Assembly: GCA_034440575.1 (NCBI GenBank)
Contig: JAOTOL010001643.1
Span: forward strand, 2,731,001 to 2,795,000
Length of the DNA: 64,000 nucleotides
Reading direction: 5' to 3'
Origin: Imbricaverruca yamaguchii
Lineage: Eukaryota > Arthropoda > Thecostraca > Neoverrucidae
The position numbers and the translations under genes were made by a program. Positions 22,811-34,135 of this stretch are shown piece by piece (positions within the stretch are counted from its first letter, which is position 1; every line of letters starts with the position of its first letter). The notes below the pieces were generated by a model that was given only the letters and a program-made list of their open reading frames with translations, ran no database searches and was not told where the DNA came from.

Positions 22811-24181
22811 CACGCGCCCTGGAGGGTGGAGGGGGTGGAGGTGGGGGCGAAAATCGTCCACCCCTACGGTTTTTCGTAGATAACTACATCTTACGAGGAG
22901 ATTTACGCCATGGTTTGTGTACGTGTTTAGAAATGACCGGCGCGTTGCTTAAAGGAAGAAAAATGAAAATCGACCGAACATTTTTCGAGTTAGGGGTCGC
23001 TAAGTTAAAAAATGTTCTCCGCGCCAGACCACAAATATTGGCACTGATGCGCTTCCCGTATATTGGCAGAAATGAAGTGTTCTTGGCAAAACTAGCGACT
23101 TGTTTGATGTACATTGTTATGCTATATTGCTTCAAAGTCATGTCAGGTCGCCGAGGTCAAGTCAGGTCAAATTCATGACAGGTTAAAACACGCCCTGAAT
23201 GGGGCATGGCGAAATTCGCCCACCACTCATATTTTTCGTACATAACTCCATATTGTACTAGTCGATATACGCCATTTTTTGCGTACCTGCTTAGAAATGA
23301 CCGGCACATCGTTGAAAGCGAGAAAAATGAAAATCGGCCTAACATTTTTCAAGTTAGAGGCTGTTAAAGTAATAACAATTCACGGCGCCAGACTACAAAA
23401 ATCGGCGCTAATGAGTTCCCCGTATAACGGCAAAAGGGAAGTGTTCTTGACAACACTAGCAACTTGTTTTATGCATATTGCTATGCTATATAATTTAAAA
23501 GTCATGCTAGGTCGCCGAAGTCAGGTCAGGTCGAGTTCATGACAAGCTAATGGAGCCAAACTTGGTCATGGGATGGGTCAACTGGAATGTTGTCATAATT
23601 GCAAATGGCTGTCATGCAATGGGTGTCACTTTTCACGTTATTCTCTACTCATCCTGAAATCTACTGTTGTCATTGTGTGCCTAAGTTTTTCCATACTTTA
23701 TTCATGTATTTCACTCCTTTCTTTGTGAAGCCAAAATGACAAAAGGAGTGCGGAGCCACCCAACGGAGCAGTCGGGTGGGCAGCCCAGTTCCGGTAACTG
23801 GAGTAGGTAATGACCCGATAAAGTGCTCCTACATAGGTGACCTGAGGTCAAATGGCAGATCTGGCACGTATATTGTATCATTAGTAATATCCAAAACATC
23901 ATTAATGCCAATTTTGGAACATTTAAACACATCACAGCGATCCATAACAATGACAAGTCGAGCCACAGAAAACCGGAAAATGTGTGCTATTTTGACGTCA
24001 TTTGACCTTGAAAATAATGACCTAAGGCCATGAAATTTGCACGTAATAGAGTTTACTATCACACCCATCCACCCTGCGCATTTAGTTGTTCTAGCCTTAA
24101 TAGGAGCCGAGATCTTAGGGGGCAGAATCAACCCCCCTCCAGTGCATGCAATTTTCAGAGACCCTCCATGGTGTGTGTTAA
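22807..24181. mobile_element. TTAA-flanked element, family A (unit 1)
   Basis: The left end is TTAACACGCGCCCTGGAGGG; the right end is CCCTCCATGGTGTGTGTTAA, its imperfect reverse complement. It shares its left TTAA with the family B element. The left half contains two tandem modules (about 22810-23185 and 23186-23550), each with GAAATGACCGGC, AAAATGAAAATCG and a CTAGC(G/A)ACTTGTTT block and ending in AGGTCA-rich sequence. The related copy at 42444-43773 has the same plan. Confidence 0.68.
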
Positions 24182-25971
24182 GAAAGGCTTGACAATTGCG
24201 GTTAGAATCTGCAATATATAATTCTCATGAATATACCATGCTACAGTATACATGTGAGAAGGGTTCAATTTGCAACCTAAATGGAACTAAAAACCTAACA
24301 TAACCTAACCTAGCCTGAACTGTTTTTCCAAAGAAAATTCAAACATTCTTGGGAAAAATCTTTTTTTTTTTGCAATTGTTCTAACCTACCACAAAAGCTT
24401 AACCTAACATAAAATAACCTAACCACCCTGTATGCTTCATGGAGGTAAAATGTGTGCAAAACTTGTGCTATATGCAGCCAATGATGAAGGGCCATGCTGT
24501 CATCCTTACTAAATGTCTCCATACCTGATGGCCCCACAAGCTAACCTCACAAGTGTGTCAGCCAAGCAATGTATAAGATATGCAGCAAAAAGGCAGAAAC
24601 CCAGCACTTTTGACATTAAGTGTTCAATGAACTGCATCAAGTGTTGAATTTCCACTTAATTACATCTGAGAAGATACCAGGTGAACAGTGGATAAATTAG
24701 GGTCCAGAAAAATGCATTGTTGTATGGATGCCACAGTTTAGGGATAAACCATATTATCAACCAAAGGGTAGGCATAAGCAGAGAAGATGAGTGCTTACAT
24801 CTTCTGAATCCATCAAATTTACTGACATCTCCCAAGTTGTCAAATGTATCACCTTACATCTAAAAATGCAAGAAACAGCTAGCCCTCATCCTCTTCACCC
24901 AGACACATGAATGATTGCAGCACAAATCTTGGTCGTGCCGGATTTGCGCCACACAACTGTAAACATTTAAATGGTCACCAGCCACAGAATGAAGTATAGA
25001 TACCAAGTGTATTGCACGCAACATAACAACCCAGTTATATAAACGCCAAAAACAACGGAGCGGCTCGACGCGATACGATTCAACACCAAGCGCGCTTAAC
25101 GCGAGGATAATTGCAGCACATAATGTACAATGTATGTGATATTTGTCGGGCACATCAGATAAATATTCTTATGTGGCATCCTGACTCAATCTGGGCGCTA
25201 AATGATCAAACCTGGCCGATGCGCCATGAAACTCAAATAACCAACTAACCTGACGCCATCTACTCCAAGTACATCGCATTCACGCCGCCAAATAGGGCTC
25301 CGGCTAAGCTCAAACAGTTTGAAAACTAATTGGATCTAGCATACTCCCATAGCCTTAATGGCCAAGGGTGTAAAGCCTCTTCTTCACAGGGCTTACCTTA
25401 TGACACCAAATATATGTGAAGTTCCACTCCCAGGTGTATACAGCATCTGTCAATGGAACATGCATATATGAAAGAGATAGTATTACAGTATTATATAATT
25501 TGTCAAATCGATGCAAGACTATAGCCAGGGTCATGAGAAACAGGGTTGGAAAAGTATCTGTTCTGAAACTCCAGAAAATCATCTCAAACCTATCTGACAT
25601 AGATAGAACATAAAAGCACTGGAACACTAAAGCCAACTAATAACTGTCCTTGATCAAGAACATGACAATGACCCAGACAGCACCTGTAATACATAGCCAT
25701 GCTGCATGACATTAGTGACATCTCCAACAGTCTCATCTTGGGAAGAACAAGGGCAATTCTATCCCGTTCTTTCAATTGAATGTTCTCGATCTGATCTTTA
25801 ATTAAAGAAGCATCTTACGGAAATATATTCTGACACGATTCGTTCTGGTGATGCTACCTAATAAATATGTGAATGTTGTATGCTTGATCTTTAAGTGGTG
25901 CATGCAGCTACCTGGAAATGACGTAAGTAAAAGTACATTAGGACATGAAAGTTAAACATGTCTTAGTTCAG

Positions 25972-26948
25972 TTAACCCGACCTGTTTCGGGGAAGGTCAC
26001 TTACTGCTCCCTAAAGTGCTCCGCGGATAGGTAAGGAACGGTGCGCGGCAGCACGCCGAAATTTAGCGTACCTCTTCCCACATCAATCTGACCTGTGTGA
26101 ATTCCCCAGGTCGGGTTATCTACGGTCACCGAGTCATTCAAGATCAAGGAAGATCCCCTCCTAAAGTTCAACCAATGGTCCTGCTTTAACAAATACAAAT
26201 ATATGAATGCAACGTTCAGGATTTGCTTACCATTAAGCATGAAACAAAACGCACTGGAGGAATGTTTTTTGTTTGTTTTCATTTTTGATATTTTAAAACA
26301 TATTTGCCCATGAAGGCAATACTATAATATTCTGGCTGAGGTAAGCACCTTGATGAGGGAAAATTGACATAAAAACGTTTCCCACTGCACTCTACAAATT
26401 ATTAAAAAATAAAGAAACAAACAATTTTTAAAAAATAATTTCCAGAAATTTCAAATTGTGATTCTTTTCTGTCAACAAACATTTTAGGCCTTGGTAGATT
26501 TTGCCTAACTTTCCTGATTACTCCACAAATAAATGAAAAAAACGTTTCCCATTGCACTCTATGAATTATAAAGAAAAACAAGAAATAAACTATAAAATTT
26601 CCCAAAATTTCAAATTGCAATTTTGTGTCAACAATAATTTTTGGCCCTGGCTGATTTTGCCTTACTTTCCTCATTACCCTCCCCCCCCCAAAAAAAACAA
26701 GTTAAGAATCTACCATAAAATGCACACCCTGGAGCCAAAAACAAATCAGTCATGATCCCACAAGCCCCATAGTGATGTCACTTTTTGAACCGAGAAAATT
26801 TGGGGTTGGTTTCGGGCCACACTTGCGGAGCATTCTGCAGTGACACCACTTTCGTTTTCCTGCAACGTTTAGTCTGAATTTCAGTGGGCTTACAACGACG
26901 ACCCCCCCAAAGACTGGGTGCGAGGATCTAACCAGGAAGATAGGTTAA
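25972..26948. mobile_element. TTAA-flanked element, family B (unit 2)
   Basis: Duplicate of the element at 21826-22810, carried passively by the 4.1-kb duplication. It differs mainly in C-run and A-run lengths (for example seven rather than about fifteen C residues near 26901). Confidence 0.55.
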
Positions 26949-28281
26949 CACGCGCCCTGGAGGGTGGAGGGGTGGAGGTGGGGGGCGAAAATCGTCCACC
27001 CCTACGGTTTTTCGTAGATAACTACATCTTACGAGGAGATTTACGCCATGGTTTGTGTACGTGTTTAGAAATGACCGGCGCGTTGCTTAAAGGAAGAAAA
27101 ATGAAAATCGACCGAACATTTTTCGAGTTAGGGGTCGCTAAGTTAAAAAATGTTCTCCGCGCCAGACCACAAATATTGGCACTGATGCACTTCCCGTATA
27201 TTGGCAGAAATGAAGTGTTCTTGGCAAAACTAGCGACTTGTTTGATGTACATTGTTATGCTATATTGCTTCAAAGTCATGTCAGGTCGCCGAGGTCAAGT
27301 CAGGTCAAATTCATGACAGGTTAAAACACGCCCTGAATGGGGCTAACTCCATATTGTACTAGTCGATATACGCCATTTTTTGCGTACCTGCTTAGAAATG
27401 ACCGGCACATCGTTGAAAGCGAGAAAAATGAAAATCGGCCTAACATTTTTCAAGTTAGAGGCTGTTAAAGTAATAACAATTCACGGCGCCAGACTACAAA
27501 AATCGGCGCTAATGAGTTCCCCGTATAACGGCAAAAGGGAAGTGTTCTTGACAACACTAGCAACTTGTTTTATGCATATTGCTATGCTATATAATTTAAA
27601 AGTCATGCTAGGTCGCCGAAGTCAGGTCAGGTCGAGTTCATGACAAGCTAATGGAGCCAAACTTGGTCATGGGATGGGTCAACTGGAATGTTGTCATAAT
27701 TGCAAATGGCTGTCATGCAATGGGTGTCACTTTTCACGTTATTCTCTACTCATCCTGAAATCTACTGTTGTCATTGTGTGCCTAAGTTTTTCCATACTTT
27801 ATTCATGTATTCCACTCCTTTCTTTGTGAAGCCAAAATGACAAAAGGAGTGCGGAGCCACCCAACGGAGCAGTCGGGTGGGCAGCCCAGTTCCGGTAACT
27901 GGAGTAGGTAATGACCCGATAAAGTGCTCCTACATAGGTGACCTGAGGTCAAATGGCAGATCTGGCACGTATATTGTATCATTAGTAATATCCAAAACAT
28001 CATTAATGCCAATTTTGGAACATTTAAACACATCACAGCGATCCATAACAATGACAAGTCGAGCCACATAAAACCGGAAAATGTGTGCTATTTTGACGTC
28101 ATTTGACCTTGAAAATAATGACCTAAGGCCATGAAATTTGCACGTAATAGAGTTTACTATCACACCCATCCACCCTGCGCATTTAGTTGTTCTAGCCTTA
28201 ATAGGAGCCGAGATCTTAGGGGGCAGAATCAACCCCCTCCAGTGCATGCAATTTTCAGAGACCCTCCATGGTGTGTGTTAA
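26945..28281. mobile_element. TTAA-flanked element, family A (unit 2)
   Basis: Duplicate of 22807-24181. The second internal module is shortened by the 37-bp deletion. Ends TTAACACGCGCCCTGGAGGG and GTGTGTGTTAA are intact. Confidence 0.66.
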
Positions 28282-28932
28282 GAAAGGCTTGACAATTGTG
28301 GTTAGAATCTGCAATATATAATTCTCATGAATATACCATGCTACAGTATACATGTGAGAAGGGTTCAATTTGCAACCTAAATGGAACTAAAAACCTAACA
28401 TAACCTAACCTAGCCTGAACTGTTTTTCCAAAGAAAATTCAAACATTCTTGGGAAAAATCTTTTTTTTTTGCAATTGTTCTAACCTACCACAAAAGCTTA
28501 ACCTAACATAAAATAACCTAACCACCCTGTATGCTTCATGGAGGTAAAATGTGTGCAAAACTTGTGCTATATGCAGCCAATGATGAAGGGCCATGCTGTC
28601 ATCCTTACTAAATGTCTCCATACCTGATGGCCCCACAAGCTAACCTCACAAGTGTGTCAGCCAAGCAATGTATAAGATATGCAGCAAAAAGGCAGAAACC
28701 CAGCACTTTTGACATTAAGTGTTCAATGAACTGCATCAAGTGTTGAATTTCCACTTAATTACATCTGAGAAGATACCAGGTGAACAGTGGATAAATTAGG
28801 GTCCAGAAAAATGCATTGTTGTATGGATGCCACAGTTTAGGGATAAACCATATTATCAACCAAAGGGTAGGCATAAGCAGAGAAGATGAGTGCTTACATC
28901 TTCTGAATCAAGTTAAATCACATGGTATTCTG

Positions 28933-28985
28933 TGGGCGCTACATGACCAATGTAGTTGATGCGCCCTAAAGCCCTAATAACTAAC
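28933..28985 (-). repeat. GGGCGC short interspersed repeat, hairpin copy
   Basis: GGGCGCTACATGACC is followed by AATGTAGTTGATGCGCCC. The outer GGGCGC/GCGCCC and inner CTACAT/ATGTAG can both pair. CTAAAGCCCTAATAACTAAC is the reverse complement of the GTTAGTTATTAGGGCTTTAG head seen in plus-strand copies. Confidence 0.7.
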
Positions 28986-29756
28986 ATGGTATTCTGAAAT
29001 TCCTAAAATAACCCACACACAAATATCCATTAAAAATATTTTTGTCTTCAAAGGTGTTCTTGGAATTTTGGAACCTTCTTTCAGAATATCATGTTAGTTA
29101 ACATGATTCAGAGGAAACAATCACTGATTTTCTCCACTCATGCTTACCTTCTTGGTTGATCATAGTGACCATCTCTATAATGTATCATCCATGCTGCACT
29201 GCTGTTCTTTGTGCATTAATATATCCATCCATCTCCTGACACTTCTCAGACATTATTAAAGGTAAATCCAACACTTGATGCAGTTGATTAAACTCTTTTG
29301 ACTTTGAAAATCCTTCATTTCCACCATTTTTTCCACACATCACATGCATCTATTAGGAAAGAAAAATTCAGATAGAAACTGGATAAACTTGACACTGGCA
29401 CTGGTTGGGACATGACAAATTGATGTGAGTACATATTAGAGTATATTTCATCATGTTAGGTTAGGTTAGGTTTTCCTATTTAATTATTAATTCCTATAGT
29501 ACTTCTTGGAGGTTTTGAGAAAAGGCAAGATGGAGCAGAGATCAACTCTTGTATGACATCATCCAAATTGGAAAGTAAACTTGAACACCAAAAATAAGTA
29601 GTCTCATCTTCCAAATCATGTTCACAGGCATGGTACCTATTCCCCCCAAAAATCAAAAGAATCCAATAACACCTAAAGCACAAATTTACTTTTTTTCCTA
29701 TATTAACAAACTCTAAGCCCTTTGAATGTTATTGGTTGACACCTTGACCATTGAGC
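28986..29756. other. AT-rich non-coding DNA with a (TTAGG)3 tract
   Basis: No gene is seen. Three tandem TTAGG units, the arthropod telomere motif, lie at 29456-29470; two reversed CCTAA steps also occur near 24300 and 28393. This could be chance or an interstitial telomere-like scar. Confidence 0.5.
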
Positions 29757-30160
29757 AGTGTAAAATAATTGACCATGTGGCCTGGAAATTCACAGTTAAC
29801 AGAATTGTGCTATTTCATCCTCGCTTTAGGTTTTTCCCTTTTTTCCTTTTTGGGGGGGGGAAAAAAAACAAAAAAAAAAAAAAAAAAAAAATATATGAAA
29901 AAGAAAAGAAAACCCCCCTTTTTTTTCCTTTAATTAACACCATTTTTTTTTTTTCCCCTTTTTCTTTCTCCCCCAACCCCTTCTTCCTTCTTCCCCCTAA
30001 TAGTGAAATATGAAATACTTTTAGGACACTGCCATTGAGCCATGTAGCATCTCCAATCTCCCATGCTGATTGGTGTGAGCAGAGTAGTGACAGGTGAGGT
30101 GAACCCACAATCTTTCTACTGAGAAGATAAATTACCCCTAGACTACTTGTCCCCTTCAAG
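29757..30160. repeat. Dispersed repeat shared with 11818-12100, with low-complexity insertion
   Basis: TAAAATAATTGACCATGTGG, the CTGGAAATTCACAGTTAA block and TTGTGCTATTTCATCC match 11818-11880. Later, TTTTAGGACACTG matches the region near 12085. Between them (29838-29998) the sequence collapses into long T, G, A and C homopolymers unlike anything else in the window, possibly an assembly consensus problem. Confidence 0.65.
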
Positions 30161-31507
30161 CCTCATTTTGTGTTATTTTTCCTCCCAATTAAGAGGTATG
30201 CATTTGCGGGGGAAATCAGTGGCCAGCCACATCATGTTCAGCACATTCATAAACATTGCATTAAAAATAAATTCTGAGGAACCAGATTTCCTGAATTGCA
30301 AATTTACTCATTGTTTATCATTAACCGGATTTCGAGTAACAAAACTATTGTCTCCCATCCAAAATCGGAAATGGAGTTATCGCATCATGCCTACCTAGGT
30401 GTTGATCTAGGTACTCACCATATAATCTGCCCCCATTTCCTCATCGCAAACTTCACCATTACAATGTCCACGACAGTCACAATTGCAGCCTTTCACAGTT
30501 TATGTCGGCAGGATGAAAGCCAACGCAATATCGTTTGTTATTGTACCCACCCAGCACACCAACACAAACGCCCCCGCACTTGACCACTCTCCACCCGATA
30601 CTGGTACGCAATCGGGGCCCTCCAATACTGTTTGGCAATCGGTGACGTCACATAGGCTGGATAATTGCTCAGTCCGTAGGCGTTCGAGCCAAACTTCTGT
30701 GTTTTCCCCACGACATTTTCTGTCTAAGTGCCATGAAAATGGGACAAAATCGGATTCATTTGAAAGCTTGAATAATCTTATCCACGAATATGTTGCGCGA
30801 GACGAAATGTACGACCCTCAATATACCAGGAGGTACTGAGTTTACATCAAAAGTAACGTTAGGGATTATGCTATATTACTCAACGTTTCGGCCAGGGGCC
30901 ATCATCAGGAGTGATATAAAAATGGCATGGTTAACAATTGAAAACACGCTGGAAAAAAGGGTGCAAAAATACACATGAATCACAAAAAAGCATCCTCATT
31001 GGTGCAGACACTTCAAGAAACTCTGAACCAGAAATCGACTAGGTCAAGAGAGAATCCTCTGGGGAAGCCCGAGCCGATGGTCCATATACATATCGACACA
31101 TACATGCACGCACATATATAGACATATATCCAATGTAACGCGTAATACATAAAGTATTTCCGCACCACATGCGCTCAATATTTGTTACGGTGTTCACACC
31201 GTTGCCGACGAAGCCACCACTACTTCCCACATAACATCTGTATTAGCGGCCAGCTCTGGGATGCAAACACTGGACAGGCCCCGGATTGCCGGAGAAGGGG
31301 GCTGGTAACAGCTGCGGCGGCGCGAGCAACACCGCAGCAGTTAACGAGCGCCTGTGGTGGGCGACATCGGCGGTGACGTCACGGGGGCGTGTGGGAGGAA
31401 TTTGGCGGCGACGGTGGTCGCGTCGTACGGGCAGCCGACCAGCGCTGACATCCACGTGCACCGCAACACCCGGTGCTCATGCTCAGCACGTGCACCACAG
31501 CCTCACG
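30161..31507. other. Unassigned stretch
   Basis: A 118-codon open frame (30483-30839, plus) lacks domain character. CAACGTTTCGGCC...GGCCATCATCAGG at 30880-30910 is a motif type seen at the termini of Penelope-like and related retroelements. A TGACGTCA (CRE-like) site lies at 30643-30650. GC content rises sharply from about 31290. Confidence 0.35.
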
Positions 31508-31588
31508 TTAGCGGATTTTCTCGGCGATCCAGCCGCGCACCGGCGGCGCGTCCAGGATGCGCGGCAGAGTCGGCGTGTATGATGGCTT
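31508..31588 (-). CDS. Possible orphan terminal exon
   Basis: On the minus strand, a GC-rich frame reads KPSYTPTLPRILDAPPVR then GWIAEKIR and a TAA stop. It sits behind GCACACTGAG, a weak candidate acceptor (no strong pyrimidine tract). Codon use looks coding-like (GC-rich third positions) in an otherwise AT-rich area. I do not recognise the protein, and no partner exon is identified. The THAP/C2H2 gene cannot own it, because that gene already ends with a stop at 34136. Confidence 0.25.
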   Translation of the reverse strand, partial: KPSYTPTLPRILDAPPVRGWIAEKIR

Positions 31589-34135
31589 CTCAGTGTGCGC
31601 GCCCCAGTGAAAACGTTACCTAACGCCTTCCCTCTGAACGGTAGAGCTTCTGGAAGAACCCTCTCTTCTTGCATGTTGGAGAGCTCGGGAGCCGATTGCG
31701 CTCCGCTTTCTTGGCTAGATACTTGACCACTGCTGGGCGGGGATCGAACGACGCTGTCCCCACACTACTGACGCCCATAGCCTGTCGTTCGCCGTGTCGT
31801 TTGGGGTACTCATGCGGTGCCCTGACTTGCTGCTGGTGTACTGTGGCATTGCTCGCGTTGTGGCAATGCTACACGGTGTTACGCACATGTAAACTGACAA
31901 TAGCCGCTTCAGCATGCCTGCTGCCGTGCCCTTACACATCTCCACTAGCTTTGCACTTGCTTTTTCATGCTCTCGCTTAGAGCTAGATGGCAAGCCACTG
32001 GTCGCAAACTTCACTGGCGAACTGCGTCACGTTCTCCTCGCCAAATATGTAGTTTGTGAGCGTCGCCAAGATGATTCCTGGATCCACCAGTTCAATGACT
32101 TCCAGCTATTGTTCAAAGCATGGGCGTTGTTTTGCATACTTTCGAACGAGCCCCCCCCCCCAATGTTGGTCTTGCTCTCATTACAATTCCAACTTTTAAC
32201 AAGAGTATGGATTAAAGAGAGAGCCCCTCCCATTTGGAGAGGCACACGTAATTGACTATTCGGGTCTAACAGCGCGACTACAGGGCCATTTGACGCCCAT
32301 CCATCAGAAGCCGAAATTGATGGCAACTTCAGCCTGCCTATTTCCTCCAAGTGTTGCCCCCTTTCAATATTTTTCTTCTCGTTCAGAAATCAACGTCCTT
32401 GGTTCCAAGCAACTGCCAGTCATGTACACCTTGCATCATTTGGGCATGAATAATCAATCAACATTCCTCCAAGTTACACACCCTGCCTTTCCTACAAATG
32501 CGTCTAGCTTCGTTTATTTTAACAACCCTTTTAACAACATCGAAAAATCCAATTTCTCACGCTGATTGGTTGCTGGCGAAGAGTAGCGACAGGTAAGGCT
32601 GGAACCCACAATCTTTCGATTGTGAGACGGGAAACTTACCTACTTGTTCCTGCCTCCCGAATGGAAAGCCGACGCTGTTCCACGGACATTTTTGTGCACA
32701 CCCAGCTTGAATTTTCGCCAGTCAAAGCCACCCATCCCGGAGCTGCATTACCACTACAATCGATGCTTCTAGAAAATCTCCGAGGACGTCCATCTGATTA
32801 GAAGATGCGCCACTCCAAAGATTAGAGGCTCTGAAATTCTGCGCACGAAATTATCCCAGCTCGTGGTGACTTTTATGAGAAATCGCATCCTTCCAGAATA
32901 GTGTTCCCGCGATACAAATTGCAGGCACCGCCCCATAACCTTTGATATCTTTGATACTCTTTGATCGCAACTCTTTGATATCGCAAAACAAACGGGCAAG
33001 CCGATCTGTTCTGCTAGGAAGTTCTTTACCAGATTACAACGCCTTAGACAAGAAATGGATATAAAACCTGGAGGACGGTCAACTTGGCTCTGGGTGAATT
33101 AACAGCTTTGTACAGACAGACATATGACATATGTCTGACATATGATATCCAAAACCTCAAGGTTGAACATCCCTAGAATCCGCCGACAACAATCAGCTTA
33201 GTAACGGGCCGAGTACTCTGTGGGCCTTCAAATGAAAATGAAAATACGCAGATTTGATTCCGATTCGAACGCATTACTGACAAATAAAGTTCATGCTGAT
33301 ACACAGAGTCCCACAAGGTTAGTTTTAGTCCCTCGTCACAGACATAAGTCATACGATAACAATGATTGCACCATGTGGTAATTCACGATGGGAGCCACGA
33401 ACTTTGCTACCCGTAAAATGTTTCGGTGGAAAAATGCAATCAGCATCATCAGCGTAGTAACAGAGGCCATCGAGTTCATCCCTACACACTTTCCCCGAAT
33501 CTTGGCCAGCCTACACCATGGGCTGAAAACAATGGTCTAGGGTTCGGCTTTGGCCACCCCACTTTTGGACCGTTCGCGCCATTCTTCCCTATCACCACCT
33601 TACGAAATCAGTAGTGAAATAGACTGCCGCATACCATTCGATGTCATGTTATAGTTGTTTCTTTTTTCACTTGATATCACACTATCATGGGAACGATAAT
33701 GATATGTTACACAGCAAGTGAAATACACGAACCCCACTTGAGAAACCCTGTCGAGGGCCCCGGTAGTGTAGCATACCCCCACGGCACGATGCTGACCGAT
33801 GATTCGGACGACGCGACATGCCTGGGGCGCAGATCCGTGACGAGCGACCGGGCAGTGCAGCAGACACACACAACACGAGGCTGCGTGATGCCCAGGACGA
33901 CTGCGACACGCCGGCTGTCGCCCGACATTGCAACCGACCTGGGGCACAGTTCCATCCCGCAGCCGGTCGGAAGGCGGGCGAAGACGCCACGTCGGCCAGA
34001 GTAAGTGCGTCCGGATGTAAAATGCTGGGTGCGAGAGACGCACTCATTTTATACACTGGGAGCTACTTGTGTCACATTTGGCGCCAATACAGTGGAACGG
34101 TTTCACTGTGCGGGCGAGCAGCGATCACGAGCGCG
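31589..34135. other. Unassigned intergenic DNA
   Basis: A repeat with CACGCTGATTGGTTGCTGGC and TCGATTGTGAGACGGG (about 32558-32640) resembles 2385-2435 and 30055-30120. A small palindromic tract of GACATATG motifs lies at 33118-33148. The GC-rich block 33740-34020 holds open frames on both strands, and TATAAAA on the minus strand lies at 34057-34051. None of these frames has recognisable domains. Confidence 0.35.

Larger units (their letters stand above)
20660..24806. repeat. 4.1-kb tandem duplication, unit 1
   Basis: This 4147-bp segment is repeated directly at 24807-28905. Both begin AATCCATCAAATTTACTGAC; unit 1 ends CTTACATCTTCTG at the junction with unit 2. Within it lie a reverse-oriented GGGCGC repeat (21044-21105), a TTAA-flanked element (21826-22810) and a second one directly adjoining it (22807-24181). 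All of its open frames are short and duplicated in unit 2; none has domain character. Confidence 0.95.
24807..28905. repeat. 4.1-kb tandem duplication, unit 2
   Basis: This 4099-bp direct copy of 20660-24806 differs by a few substitutions, homopolymer lengths and one 37-bp deletion (opposite about 23204-23240). Both units run up to CTTCTG followed by AATC, after which unit 2 continues AAGTTAAATC. The AATC shared at the three junction points is consistent with microhomology-mediated tandem duplication. Confidence 0.95.

Noticed and set aside
22780..23542. Paired open frames of 132 and 87 codons as a transposase
   Set aside because: They lie in tandem non-coding modules, lack DDE or other transposase motifs, and are not maintained in the copy at 42.5 kb.
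29815..30159. 114-codon Phe/Lys-rich frame
   Set aside because: Product of homopolymer runs in a suspect low-complexity patch.
31508..31588. Last exon of the THAP/C2H2 gene
   Set aside because: Exon 5 of that gene already ends in a stop at 34136 with no usable donor before it.
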